Shown here piece by piece: positions 8,201-14,242 of a stretch of 14,242 bases of DNA (its first letter is position 1; each line of letters starts with the position of its first letter). The stretch is from an uncultured Lachnospiraceae bacterium. GTDB lineage: Bacteria > Bacillota_A > Clostridia > Lachnospirales > Lachnospiraceae. Location of the stretch: positions 1 through 14,242 of the forward strand of contig CACZHN010000038.1 of NCBI GenBank assembly GCA_902780985.1, given 5' to 3'. The position numbers and the translations under genes were made by a program. Under the pieces are notes generated by a model that did no database searches, had not been told where the DNA came from, and saw only the letters and a list, made by a program, of their open reading frames with translations.

Positions 8201-9311
8201 TGAGCTGGCTGAGCAGGTTACAACAGAACTTGAAAAGATTGACGGAATTGAGAGCGTGGATTCGGGACTCGGAGATATGACAGACGAGCTGCTCATATCC
8301 GTTGATAAGGTGAAGGCTGCGGAGTACGGCATGACAGTTGCTCAGGTATTCCAGCTGGTAGCTGCGGAGCTTTCGGATACTACAGCCATGACAAGCATTT
8401 CAACCGACATCAAGGACATCGATATCTATGTAAATACCGATGAACAGGCTGCGGTTACGACAGATGATATAAAGAAGATTACATTTGAATATACAGATAA
8501 GATATCGGGAGACACGGAGACGGTTCCGATTTCAAAGATCGTTACATTTACCGAGAAGAAGGAAATGTCATCCATAGCCCGTGACGCACAGGTAAGATAC
8601 ATACAGGTTTCCGCCGAGCTTAAGGACGGCTATAATGTAGGTCTTGTAGGTAACGATGTAAAGGCGGCCCTGAAGAACGTTAAGGTTCCCGAAGGATATT
8701 CCATCAAGACCACAGGTGAGGATGAGACCATTAACGAGGCTATGGAGCAGGTGCTTCTCATGCTTCTTCTGGCAGTCATTCTTATCTACCTCATAATGGT
8801 AGCGCAGTTCCAGAGTCTGCTGTCACCGTTCATCATCATGTTCACGATCCCGCTGGCTTTCACGGGAGGTTTTGCGGCACTGTACTTTGCGCATAAAGAA
8901 ATAAGTATCATTGCCATGGTTGGATTTGTTATGCTTTCGGGTATAATAGTTAATAACGGTATCGTTCTTGTTGATTACATCAATCAGCTTAGACGTGAAG
9001 GAATGGCAAAGAAAGATGCTATAGTAGAGGCATCCAAGACCCGTCTGAGACCGGTTCTCATGACCGCTCTTACGACTATCATATCCATGTCTACCATGGC
9101 AATGGGTATGGGACAGGGTACGGAAATGTCACAGCCTATGGCAATCGTAGTGGTGGGCGGTATGATCTACGGAACACTGCTTACACTTGTAGTCGTTCCA
9201 TGTATCTACGATGCCCTTAACAGAGAACGCGATATGAGAGAAGAAGATCTGGATCTGCCGGAGACCGCAGAGGTTGACGAGTTCGAAGAGGCAGACGAAG
9301 AGGAGGACTAA
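5217..9311 (+). CDS. RND-family efflux permease with a long coiled-coil insertion
   Basis: A 1364-residue proton-driven RND (HAE1/AcrB-like) exporter of the plasma membrane. TM1 is at about 12-30 and followed by porter-type sequence (LLPNMTLPYVVVITVDPGASPTEVEQKV). The first large TM bundle starts near 655 and carries GMLVDNSIVVIEN with D723-N724; the second starts near 1180 and carries IIVNNGIVLVDY with N1246-N1247. AcrB has D407-D408 and K940 at these places, so only the first aspartate is kept, a pattern seen in Gram-positive HAE1 proteins. About 325 residues (roughly 195-520), rich in Q, E, K and A heptads, interrupt the second porter subdomain where AcrB carries its TolC-docking part. The C-terminus is a strongly acidic tail. 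GGAGG (5204-5208) is the ribosome site. Neither an adaptor nor an outer-membrane channel gene is nearby. Substrate unknown. Confidence 0.9.
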   Translation: MISKFSVKKPYTVFVAVIAVIVIGIVAVTKMTMDLLPNMTLPYVVVITVDPGASPTEVEQKVTAPIESTLATTSNLKNIQSVSRNSYSMVILEYEQTSNMDSTMIEIQQGMDQVAGTLGDNVASPIVMQLNPDMIPVMVAAVSVEGADSVETADYVTSDVVPQLEGVEGVASVTASGKVKQTIQVTLNQDKIDKLNKKIKKAIDDQFTDAEVELNKNKADLESGKAQLESGKEQMAGQLASGKAELDTQKTQLYATSADLDQNLMVLEAGKGVLEQIITKVNSLTGEIANIKAQIESLKSLISLFDDGLMNAEQFVESVGMDIDAARARLAELRTQLIDKYEELRNAVVPVAEQYGINLDGLSDEVLQQARAAAQQTGVSNYVQQAGETLQDVEEAGENIGEGIEDVLEAGENMAESAISKFDELEAMLDVSPIVKALTEALTKLNVGIETMKSAQEQIKQGKIQISQAEVMLNKNEVLGELQIAEAQSQIMMGEAGISQAETAIDQAKEEAQNAADLNNILSIDTVNGLLIAQNFDMPAGYAGDYLIRVGEDIPDLEELQNLVLMDLGMEGVDVIRLSDIADVQMVDDSDSVYAKVNGSTALLLTFEKQTGYSTGDVTDNIIERFGVLERNLDRETKFSILMDQGVYIDIIVKSIAQNMLLGAGLAIIILIIFLRDIKPTIIIACAIPISVIFAVVLMYFTGITLNIISMSGLTLGIGMLVDNSIVVIENIFRMRKEEGMSVKKASVYGASQVAGAITASTLTTICVFLPIVFTDGLTRQLFVDMGLTIAYTLTASLIVALTLVPAMAQGLLRKSKSSEKERGRFYHSFGNFVGLALKFKPIVFLIVIGALVISVFLSYSRGTAFFPGMSSTQVTVNLSVPEDEERTFEEMTGYSDILMERCMQIEDVETVGAMMGSGSMLGSLGGDTGNGITMYVLLDENTKLSNDEITEAIMGYAKDLDCDVSVSTDMMDMSMMTGSGISVMIKGRDLDKLGELAEQVTTELEKIDGIESVDSGLGDMTDELLISVDKVKAAEYGMTVAQVFQLVAAELSDTTAMTSISTDIKDIDIYVNTDEQAAVTTDDIKKITFEYTDKISGDTETVPISKIVTFTEKKEMSSIARDAQVRYIQVSAELKDGYNVGLVGNDVKAALKNVKVPEGYSIKTTGEDETINEAMEQVLLMLLLAVILIYLIMVAQFQSLLSPFIIMFTIPLAFTGGFAALYFAHKEISIIAMVGFVMLSGIIVNNGIVLVDYINQLRREGMAKKDAIVEASKTRLRPVLMTALTTIISMSTMAMGMGQGTEMSQPMAIVVVGGMIYGTLLTLVVVPCIYDALNRERDMREEDLDLPETAEVDEFEEADEEED
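6390..6473 (+). repeat. In-frame 42-base tandem duplication in the RND coiled coil
   Basis: Residues 392-405 (DVEEAGENIGEGIE) and 406-419 (DVLEAGENMAESAI) are adjoining copies of a 14-residue unit, two heptads long. The DNA is also similar (gatgttgaggaagccggtga against gatgttcttgaagccggtga), pointing to duplication that lengthens the coil without breaking its register. Confidence 0.7.
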
Positions 9312-9312
9312 A

Positions 9313-9786
9313 ATGGACATAGAGTATAGAGTTGTTGAGTTGCTGATCGAAAAAGGAATGCATATAACATTTGCGGAATCCTGCACCGCGGGAAAAGCAT
9401 GTGCGAAGCTGGTAAATGTACCGGACGCTTCGAAGGTTCTGAATGTAAGCTTTACAACCTATGCTGACGAAGCCAAAGTAAGGTATCTGGGTGTAAATCC
9501 GGATACCATTAAGGCTGTCGGAGTGGTAAGCGAAGAGGTTGCCGCCGAGATGGCACTGGGAGCTGCCCGTGAGACAGGCTCCGAAGTCGGTGTGGGAATT
9601 ACGGGAATAGCAGGCCCTACGGGAGCTGTTCCGGGAAAACCTGTGGGAACCGTATGCTTCGGAATAGCCGTAAACGGGGAGGTTCACACCTGGAGACAGG
9701 AATTCGGTGAATTAGGAAGAAATGTAGTGCGTGACGAAAGCGTTAATTTCTGCTATGATAGATTAGTGGAGCTTCTGGAAAAATAA
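9313..9786 (+). CDS. CinA C-terminal domain protein (PncC-type nicotinamide-nucleotide amidase)
   Basis: A 157-residue stand-alone CinA C-terminal domain. Characterised relatives (E. coli PncC) deamidate nicotinamide mononucleotide to nicotinate mononucleotide in NAD recycling. The conserved AESCTAG (21-27, with candidate nucleophile S23), TTYADEAK (48-55, with Y50 and K55) and GITGIAGPTG blocks are all present. The N-terminal molybdopterin-binding-like half of full-length CinA is absent. The frame extends upstream to 9274 within the RND gene, but ATG 9313 is chosen because AGGAGG (9301-9306) sits six bases before it and the domain starts there. One base separates it from the RND stop, so translation is probably coupled. 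Its presence behind a drug exporter has no obvious functional reason; it may belong with the downstream DNA-maintenance genes. Confidence 0.88.
   Translation: MDIEYRVVELLIEKGMHITFAESCTAGKACAKLVNVPDASKVLNVSFTTYADEAKVRYLGVNPDTIKAVGVVSEEVAAEMALGAARETGSEVGVGITGIAGPTGAVPGKPVGTVCFGIAVNGEVHTWRQEFGELGRNVVRDESVNFCYDRLVELLEK
9731..9759 (+). promoter_or_regulatory. Candidate internal promoter for dnaX
   Basis: Inside the 3' end of the CinA gene, GTGACG (9731-9736), a 17-base spacer and TATGAT (9754-9759) with a TG one base ahead (9751-9752) form an extended -10 promoter. Transcription would begin near 9766, about 63 bases before dnaX. It could uncouple dnaX-ybaB-recR from TetR control. Motif evidence only. 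Confidence 0.4.
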
Positions 9787-9828
9787 CAGTGATTTTTCCG
9801 GGATCCTAAGCTCAGGAGAATTATCGGA

Positions 9829-11565
9829 ATGTCATACATTGCATTATACAGAAAATTTCGTCCCGATACCTTTGATGAAGTTAAGGGACAGGATCATATA
9901 GTTACGACGCTCAGGAATCAGGTGAGATCGGGAAGAGTGGGACATGCCTATCTTTTCTGCGGTACCAGAGGAACGGGTAAGACCACCATGGCAAAACTGC
10001 TGGCGAAGGCAGTGAACTGCGAGAATCTGCAGGACGGAAATCCGTGCTGCGAGTGTGAGAGCTGCAAGGCCATAACATCGGGAAATGCTATGAACGTCAT
10101 CGAGATAGATGCGGCATCCAACAGCGGTGTTGACAACATGCGCCAGATCAAGGAATCGGTTCAGTATGCTCCTTCACAGGGCAAGAAGCTGGTTTACATA
10201 ATTGATGAGGCTCATATGCTTACGAGGGAAGCATTTAACGCACTTCTCAAAACACTGGAAGAACCGCCTGAATATTGTATGTTCATACTGGCTACGACGG
10301 AGGATCATAAGATACCGATCACCATTAAGTCCAGATGCCAGAAGTACGATTTTCACAGGATATCCGTCGAGACTATAACTAACAGATTAAAAGATCTTAC
10401 GGAAAGAGAAGGGGTAGATGCGGAGGACGAAGCACTGCAGTTTATCGCAAGAGCCGGAGACGGTTCCATGCGTGATGCCCTTTCTATTCTTGATGAATGC
10501 ATAGCTTCAAGATATAATGAGAAGCTGACCTATGACAGCGTACTTGAAGCTGTAGGTGCGGTGGATATAGAGGTTTACATAAATCTTACGGAGGCAATCC
10601 GTACATCCGCTGCCGACGAAGTGCTGAATCTTATAAACTCTGCTGTATGGCAGGGCAAGGATATGGTAAAATATGTAGATGACTATGTATGGTTCATGAG
10701 GAATCTGCTGTTTATCAAACTGTCGCCGGATTCGACTTCGGGAATGGACCTTACAACAGAGAATATAGAGCGTATAATCAAGTTATCCGAGAATTATACG
10801 AGAGAAGAACTTACCAGATATCTTACTATTCTTCAGGAACTCAGCCAGGCAGTAAGGCTCTCCAGCATAAAGAGAGTTACCATTGAGATGAGTCTCATAA
10901 AGATGATGCATCCGGAGACCGACAAGGACTACGATGCACTGGTGGCAAGACTGGATAAACTGGAGCAGGGCGGAGGAGCCGGCGGACAGGGATCCGTAGG
11001 TCAGGCTCAGCTGGAAGAACTCGAGGGCATAGTCGACGAGAAGATAGATTCGGCGGTGAGAACCCTGGAGCGAAAGATGGAAGGTATGAGGATCGCAGTA
11101 CCGGCATCGGATATGTCGGATACGGAGATCAGTGACAACGTAAAACAGCTTTTGAGAGATAAATACGAACCGGCACAGTACGAAGAGGTATTAAACTTCG
11201 CGAGACTCTGGAAGAGTAATTTCTACACAAAGCTTAATCCTATATCTCAGAGATATCTTAAGGATGTGGACCTGGAAGCAGGCAAGGAGTTTACGGACAG
11301 CGGTGAGCTGGCGGTGCTCAACATCATTATCCCTACAAAGGACAGGGAAGGCCGTGAGAACATGGGATATATATATTATCTCGGCAAGGGCAACGAGAAG
11401 CGTGAGCAGAATCAGTCCGATCTTATGGACGAGCTTGCGGAGATAGCGGGAAGAAGGATCAAGCTTACATTCCGTGAGAAGAACGCACAGGTAGGTGCCA
11501 CATACTCACAGGAAGAAGCTTTTCTGAACCGTATCGATTTTGAAGATACGGTCATAAAACAGTAA
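9829..11565 (+). CDS. dnaX: DNA polymerase III subunit gamma/tau
   Basis: A 578-residue clamp-loader ATPase that, with delta and delta', opens and loads the beta clamp and links the loader to the replicative polymerase. The AAA+ core shows the Walker A GTRGTGKT (45-52), a zinc module with C64, C73, C76 and C79, Walker B DEAH (126-129), sensor-1 LATTE (154-158) and the SRC arginine finger (R169). The collar domain follows to about residue 365, then a Gly-rich linker near 382-390 and a tau-type C-terminal part. AGGAG (9814-9818) precedes the ATG by 10 bases. I see no A-rich slippery site that would make a separate gamma form. It heads the conserved dnaX-ybaB-recR block. Confidence 0.96.
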   Translation: MSYIALYRKFRPDTFDEVKGQDHIVTTLRNQVRSGRVGHAYLFCGTRGTGKTTMAKLLAKAVNCENLQDGNPCCECESCKAITSGNAMNVIEIDAASNSGVDNMRQIKESVQYAPSQGKKLVYIIDEAHMLTREAFNALLKTLEEPPEYCMFILATTEDHKIPITIKSRCQKYDFHRISVETITNRLKDLTEREGVDAEDEALQFIARAGDGSMRDALSILDECIASRYNEKLTYDSVLEAVGAVDIEVYINLTEAIRTSAADEVLNLINSAVWQGKDMVKYVDDYVWFMRNLLFIKLSPDSTSGMDLTTENIERIIKLSENYTREELTRYLTILQELSQAVRLSSIKRVTIEMSLIKMMHPETDKDYDALVARLDKLEQGGGAGGQGSVGQAQLEELEGIVDEKIDSAVRTLERKMEGMRIAVPASDMSDTEISDNVKQLLRDKYEPAQYEEVLNFARLWKSNFYTKLNPISQRYLKDVDLEAGKEFTDSGELAVLNIIIPTKDREGRENMGYIYYLGKGNEKREQNQSDLMDELAEIAGRRIKLTFREKNAQVGATYSQEEAFLNRIDFEDTVIKQ

Positions 11566-11591
11566 TCAATATACTCAGGAGGAAATAGAAA

Positions 11592-11945
11592 ATGGCAAAA
11601 AGAGGTGGCTTTCCGGGAGGTATGATGCCGGGAAATATGAATAACCTTATGAAGCAGGCACAGAAGATGCAGAAGCAGATGGAGGATACACAGGCTGAGC
11701 TCCAGGAGAAGGAGTATGAGGCTACCGCAGGCGGCGGAGTTGTTACGGTTAAGATCAACGGTAACAAGGAGATCACATCTGTTAAGATCGCTGAAGAGGT
11801 TGTTGATCCGGAAGATATCGAGATGCTTGAGGATCTCGTAATGGCTGCTGTAAATGAAGCTATCAGACTTCAGTCCGATGACGAGAAGGAGCAGCTTGGC
11901 AAGATCACAGGCGGACTCGGAGGTGGATTTGGAGGCCTCTTCTAA
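11592..11945 (+). CDS. YbaB/EbfC-family nucleoid-associated protein
   Basis: A 117-residue small dimeric DNA-binding protein. The family forms a tweezer-like dimer that coats DNA, and its constant position between dnaX and recR suggests a role with recombination and repair. Visible features are a Gly/Met-rich N-terminus (1-15), a helical [20 protein letters not shown] segment (17-36), the conserved [17 protein letters not shown] strand pair (about 45-61) and the [21 protein letters not shown] helix region. The C-terminus ([11 protein letters not shown]) is Gly-rich and probably unstructured. AGGAGG (11577-11582) sets the start. The stop codon abuts the recR ATG, and the recR ribosome site lies in the Gly-rich codons, so the two are coupled. 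Confidence 0.95.
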   Translation: MAKRGGFPGGMMPGNMNNLMKQAQKMQKQMEDTQAELQEKEYEATAGGGVVTVKINGNKEITSVKIAEEVVDPEDIEMLEDLVMAAVNEAIRLQSDDEKEQLGKITGGLGGGFGGLF

Positions 11946-12542
11946 ATGGAGATATACGGAGGAGAGGTAAATCGCCTTATCGAGGAACTGAGTTCTCTTC
12001 CCGGAATAGGGACAAGAACCGCTCAGAGACTCGCATTTTATATTATAGGCATGCCTGATGACAGAGCTGAGGCTCTGGCAAATTCCATTCTCGATGCGAA
12101 AAAGAACATAAGGTACTGCAAGACCTGCTGTACCATAACGGACAGAGAAGAATGTCCTATATGTTCTTCTCCGACAAGGGATCACAAGACCATCATGGTG
12201 GTGGAATCATCCCGTGACCTTGCGGCATACGAGAGGATAGGAAAATTTAACGGAGTTTATCATGTTCTGAACGGAGTTATTAATCCCAGCCAGGGTGTGG
12301 GACCTGCTGAGATCAAGCTGAAGGAGCTTATGATACGTCTCAGGGAAGATGTGGATGAGCTGATCATAGCGACTAACTCCAGTGTGGAAGGAGAAGCTAC
12401 GGCTATGTACATTTCCAAGATGGTAAAGCCGGCCGGTATCAAAGTGTCGCGTATAGCAAGCGGCGTTCCGGTTGGAGGAGATCTGGAGTGTATAGACGAG
12501 GTTACGCTGCTCCGTGCACTTGACGGACGTGTCGAACTATAG
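11946..12542 (+). CDS. recR: Recombination mediator protein RecR
   Basis: A 198-residue protein, the normal RecR length. It works with RecO (and RecF) to load RecA on single-stranded gaps coated by SSB. In order are a helix-hairpin-helix (about 16-34, LSSLPGIGTRTAQRLAFYI), a zinc finger with C58, C61, C70 and C73, a Toprim domain from about 80 with VVESSRDLAAYER and the late acidic ATNSSVEGEATAMY block, and the C-terminal GVPVGGDLECIDEVTL segment. GGAGG (11931-11935), within the preceding gene, is its ribosome site; the ATG follows the upstream stop directly. Confidence 0.97.
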   Translation: MEIYGGEVNRLIEELSSLPGIGTRTAQRLAFYIIGMPDDRAEALANSILDAKKNIRYCKTCCTITDREECPICSSPTRDHKTIMVVESSRDLAAYERIGKFNGVYHVLNGVINPSQGVGPAEIKLKELMIRLREDVDELIIATNSSVEGEATAMYISKMVKPAGIKVSRIASGVPVGGDLECIDEVTLLRALDGRVEL

Positions 12543-12550
12543 AGCTCGGA

Positions 12551-12562
12551 TGAGTTAACTCA
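12551..12562. promoter_or_regulatory. Perfect 12-base palindrome between recR and pfk
   Basis: TGAGTTAACTCA is perfectly symmetric and lies in the 67-base gap ahead of the phosphofructokinase gene. It could be a regulator site, but no convincing -35/-10 pair is present beside it; ATATTTATT at 12581-12589 is the only AT-rich stretch. No terminator is visible in the gap. Confidence 0.3.
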
Positions 12563-12609
12563 GAAAGAGCAGGGGGGCAAATATTTATTCAGAGGAGGAA
12601 CGTGTTACT

Positions 12610-13683
12610 ATGAAGAGATTTGGAATGCTTACAAGTGGCGGCGACTGTCAGGCGCTTAATGCTACTATGAGAGGTGTTGCAAAGGGACTTGAAACACTTT
12701 TCGGAAATGTTGAAATCTATGGATTTCTTGATGGTTACAAGGGACTTATCTACGGCAACTACAAGAAAATGAAGCCTATGGATTTTTCCGGTATCCTGAG
12801 TAAGGGCGGAACAATCCTCGGTACATCAAGAGTTCCTTTCAAGGAACTGGATAATCCTACGGAAGACGGAGTTGATAAGGTACCGGCTATGATCAAGACC
12901 TATAAGAAGCTTGAGCTGGACTGCCTGATCGTTCTGGGCGGAAACGGTTCCCAGAAGACAGCAAACCGTCTTTACCAGGAAGGTCTTAATGTTATAGGAC
13001 TTCCAAAGACAATAGATAACGATATCTGGGGAACCGATATGACCTTCGGTTTCTACAGTGCGGTTGATGTAGCAACACATGCTATCGACTGTATCTATAC
13101 AACAGCCGAGTCACACAGCCGTGTATTCGTAGTAGAGACCATGGGACACAAGGTTGGCTGGATAACCCTCTATGCAGGTATGGCAGGCGGTGCCGATGTT
13201 ATCCTTCTTCCTGAGATTCCTTATGACATCAAGAAAGTTAAGAAGACTATCGATAAGCGTATGAAGCAGGGCAAGAAGTTTACTATCATTGTTGCCGCTG
13301 AGGGCGCTATATCTAAGGAAATCGCAAAGCTTCCTAAGAAAGAGCGTAAGGCTAAGCTTGCAGAGTCCACCTATCCATCGGTTGCATATGAGATTGCCGA
13401 CAAGATCCGTGAGAGCTTTACAGGCGACGTAAGAGTTGCTCTTCCGGGACATACACAGCGAGGCGGTGCACCGGATGCATATGACAGAATCATATCCAGC
13501 CGTTTCGGTGCCAAGGCAGCCGAGCTTATCCGCGATGAGGATTTCGGAAAGCTGGTAGTTTATCTTAATAACGAAGTTACGGCAATTCCGCTTGAAGAGA
13601 CAGCAGGAAAACTGAAGTATGTTGATCCGGACTGCCAGATGATCAAAGAAGCAAAATCGCTCGGAATCAGTTTTGGTGATTAA
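12610..13683 (+). CDS. 6-phosphofructokinase, group III-like (ATP or PPi donor uncertain)
   Basis: A 357-residue glycolytic enzyme phosphorylating fructose 6-phosphate at C1. The N-terminal LTSGGDCQALNA loop (7-17), the catalytic TIDND (134-138, D136 equivalent to E. coli D127), TTAESHSR in the sugar site and PGHTQRGG are all present. The donor-determining positions are mixed. GGNGS (110-114) keeps G113, the ATP-type residue at E. coli 104, while K133 in LPKTIDND is the residue usual in PPi-dependent and group III enzymes (E. coli 124 is Gly). N112 replaces the E. coli Asp103 that helps hold Mg. H180 replaces Arg in the MGR motif. By analogy with actinobacterial group III enzymes I favour ATP use. 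AGAGGAGG (12591-12598) precedes the ATG. Codon bias suggests strong expression. Confidence 0.9.
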   Translation: MKRFGMLTSGGDCQALNATMRGVAKGLETLFGNVEIYGFLDGYKGLIYGNYKKMKPMDFSGILSKGGTILGTSRVPFKELDNPTEDGVDKVPAMIKTYKKLELDCLIVLGGNGSQKTANRLYQEGLNVIGLPKTIDNDIWGTDMTFGFYSAVDVATHAIDCIYTTAESHSRVFVVETMGHKVGWITLYAGMAGGADVILLPEIPYDIKKVKKTIDKRMKQGKKFTIIVAAEGAISKEIAKLPKKERKAKLAESTYPSVAYEIADKIRESFTGDVRVALPGHTQRGGAPDAYDRIISSRFGAKAAELIRDEDFGKLVVYLNNEVTAIPLEETAGKLKYVDPDCQMIKEAKSLGISFGD

Positions 13684-13719
13684 AAATCCGGAAATAAGAA
13701 ATTCAGTTTCGGAGAATAA

Positions 13720-14242
13720 ATGAAGAAATATTTGATTGGGGCAGTACTCTTTATCCTTGTGTTTATAGGGTCTGCCCTGACTTTTAATTTTATAGGAAAC
13801 CGGGAATACGAGACAAAGTCCGTAGAGGTTGTGGAGAGTACGCTGGAAAAGGCGTACATTTCTTATGATGGGCAGCTGTTCAATCCGATGGAGGTATACT
13901 GTACGAAGCTCCTGACCGGACTGAGACGAAACAGCATAGTTCCCGTCAATGATTCGAAGACGGTAAATGTTATCATTCCCGACAGTATATCCGCAGATCG
14001 TATACCGAAGTACGAGCTCAGGGATATGCAGGGCAGTAATCTCATAGAAGAGGGAGATATGCAGCTTGTATCCGACGGAGACGGAAGCAACGAGTACAGC
14101 ATAAGCATCCGTATGGATATGACCTCCGACAGAGAGTACAGCCTTGTTTTTGTGCTTGCCGAAGATACGGAAGGCAAGGAAGAACCCGAAAACTACTATT
14201 ACTATACAAGAGTAAAAAGATGCGGCATGACACGACTCGTCG
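13720..14242 (+). CDS. Membrane-anchored protein of unknown function, cut by the window end
   Basis: An open frame from ATG 13720 to the last base without a stop, at least 174 residues. It starts MKKYLIGAVLFILVFIGSALTF: two lysines, then one hydrophobic segment (about 5-22), so the protein should be anchored with its body outside, or secreted if cleaved. The visible outer part has NPMEVYCTKLL, a possible strand run SKTVNVIIPDSI, and a long polar, acidic stretch with MDMTSDREYSLVFVLAED. No family is recognised. GGAG (13711-13714) lies five bases ahead. It begins 36 bases after pfk with no clear terminator, so co-transcription is possible. The C-terminus and total length are unknown. Confidence 0.8.
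   Translation, partial: MKKYLIGAVLFILVFIGSALTFNFIGNREYETKSVEVVESTLEKAYISYDGQLFNPMEVYCTKLLTGLRRNSIVPVNDSKTVNVIIPDSISADRIPKYELRDMQGSNLIEEGDMQLVSDGDGSNEYSISIRMDMTSDREYSLVFVLAEDTEGKEEPENYYYYTRVKRCGMTRLV

Noticed and set aside
11412..12185. A 257-codon minus-strand frame across dnaX-ybaB-recR
   Set aside because: Three conserved plus-strand genes fully explain the region; the reverse translation is low-complexity Ser/Leu/Arg-rich with no family.
12520..12543. TTGACG and TATAGA at the end of recR as a pfk promoter
   Set aside because: The spacer is only 12 bases, too short for a sigma-A promoter.
13687..13713. Hairpin TCCGGAAA / TTTCGGA between pfk and the last gene
   Set aside because: The stem is short with a bulged G and no T-run follows, so it is not a credible terminator; it might mask the GGAG, but the evidence is too thin.

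Overview
The window looks like ordinary chromosomal DNA from a clostridial Firmicute, most likely a Lachnospiraceae member such as a Butyrivibrio- or Roseburia-like gut or rumen anaerobe. The grounds are a large, Alu-domain-bearing SRP RNA, strong AGGAGG ribosome sites, moderate GC with frequent AGA/ACA/CTT codons, a Firmicute-type RND exporter, a group III-like phosphofructokinase and a clostridial-type MurG. The family-level placement is inference from gene types only.

Layout. Positions 1 to about 186 hold the 3' three quarters or so of the SRP RNA; its 5' end lies before the window. A promoter-bearing leader follows, then an HD-domain phosphohydrolase (316-906) and a small membrane-anchored protein of unknown function (936-1436), closed by a hairpin terminator. 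That terminator also faces murG, the only minus-strand gene (1492-2559). A divergent promoter region (about 2560-2726) separates murG from a phosphoglucomutase/phosphomannomutase gene (2727-4445), which ends in a strong terminator.

A long same-strand run starts at 4556 with a promoter overlapped by a TetR-type double palindrome. It contains tetR, a 1364-residue RND exporter with a very long coiled-coil insertion, a stand-alone CinA C-terminal domain, dnaX, a YbaB/EbfC gene, recR, a 6-phosphofructokinase gene, and a final membrane-anchored protein that runs off the window end. Gaps from tetR to recR are 0 to 42 bases and no terminator is visible. The efflux pair is therefore joined physically to the conserved replication/repair block dnaX-ybaB-recR, although a candidate internal promoter for dnaX sits at the 3' end of cinA.

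Functionally the window mixes protein targeting (SRP RNA), cell-wall and sugar-phosphate metabolism (murG, the phosphohexomutase, pfk), regulated export (tetR-RND) and DNA replication/repair. There is no mobile element, CRISPR array, tRNA or rRNA, and no stretch above 300 bases lacks a gene. I see no clear undescribed system. The best leads are the coiled-coil exporter, its operator and its linkage to dnaX, a compensated change in the SRP RNA core helix, and two uncharacterised secreted or anchored proteins.
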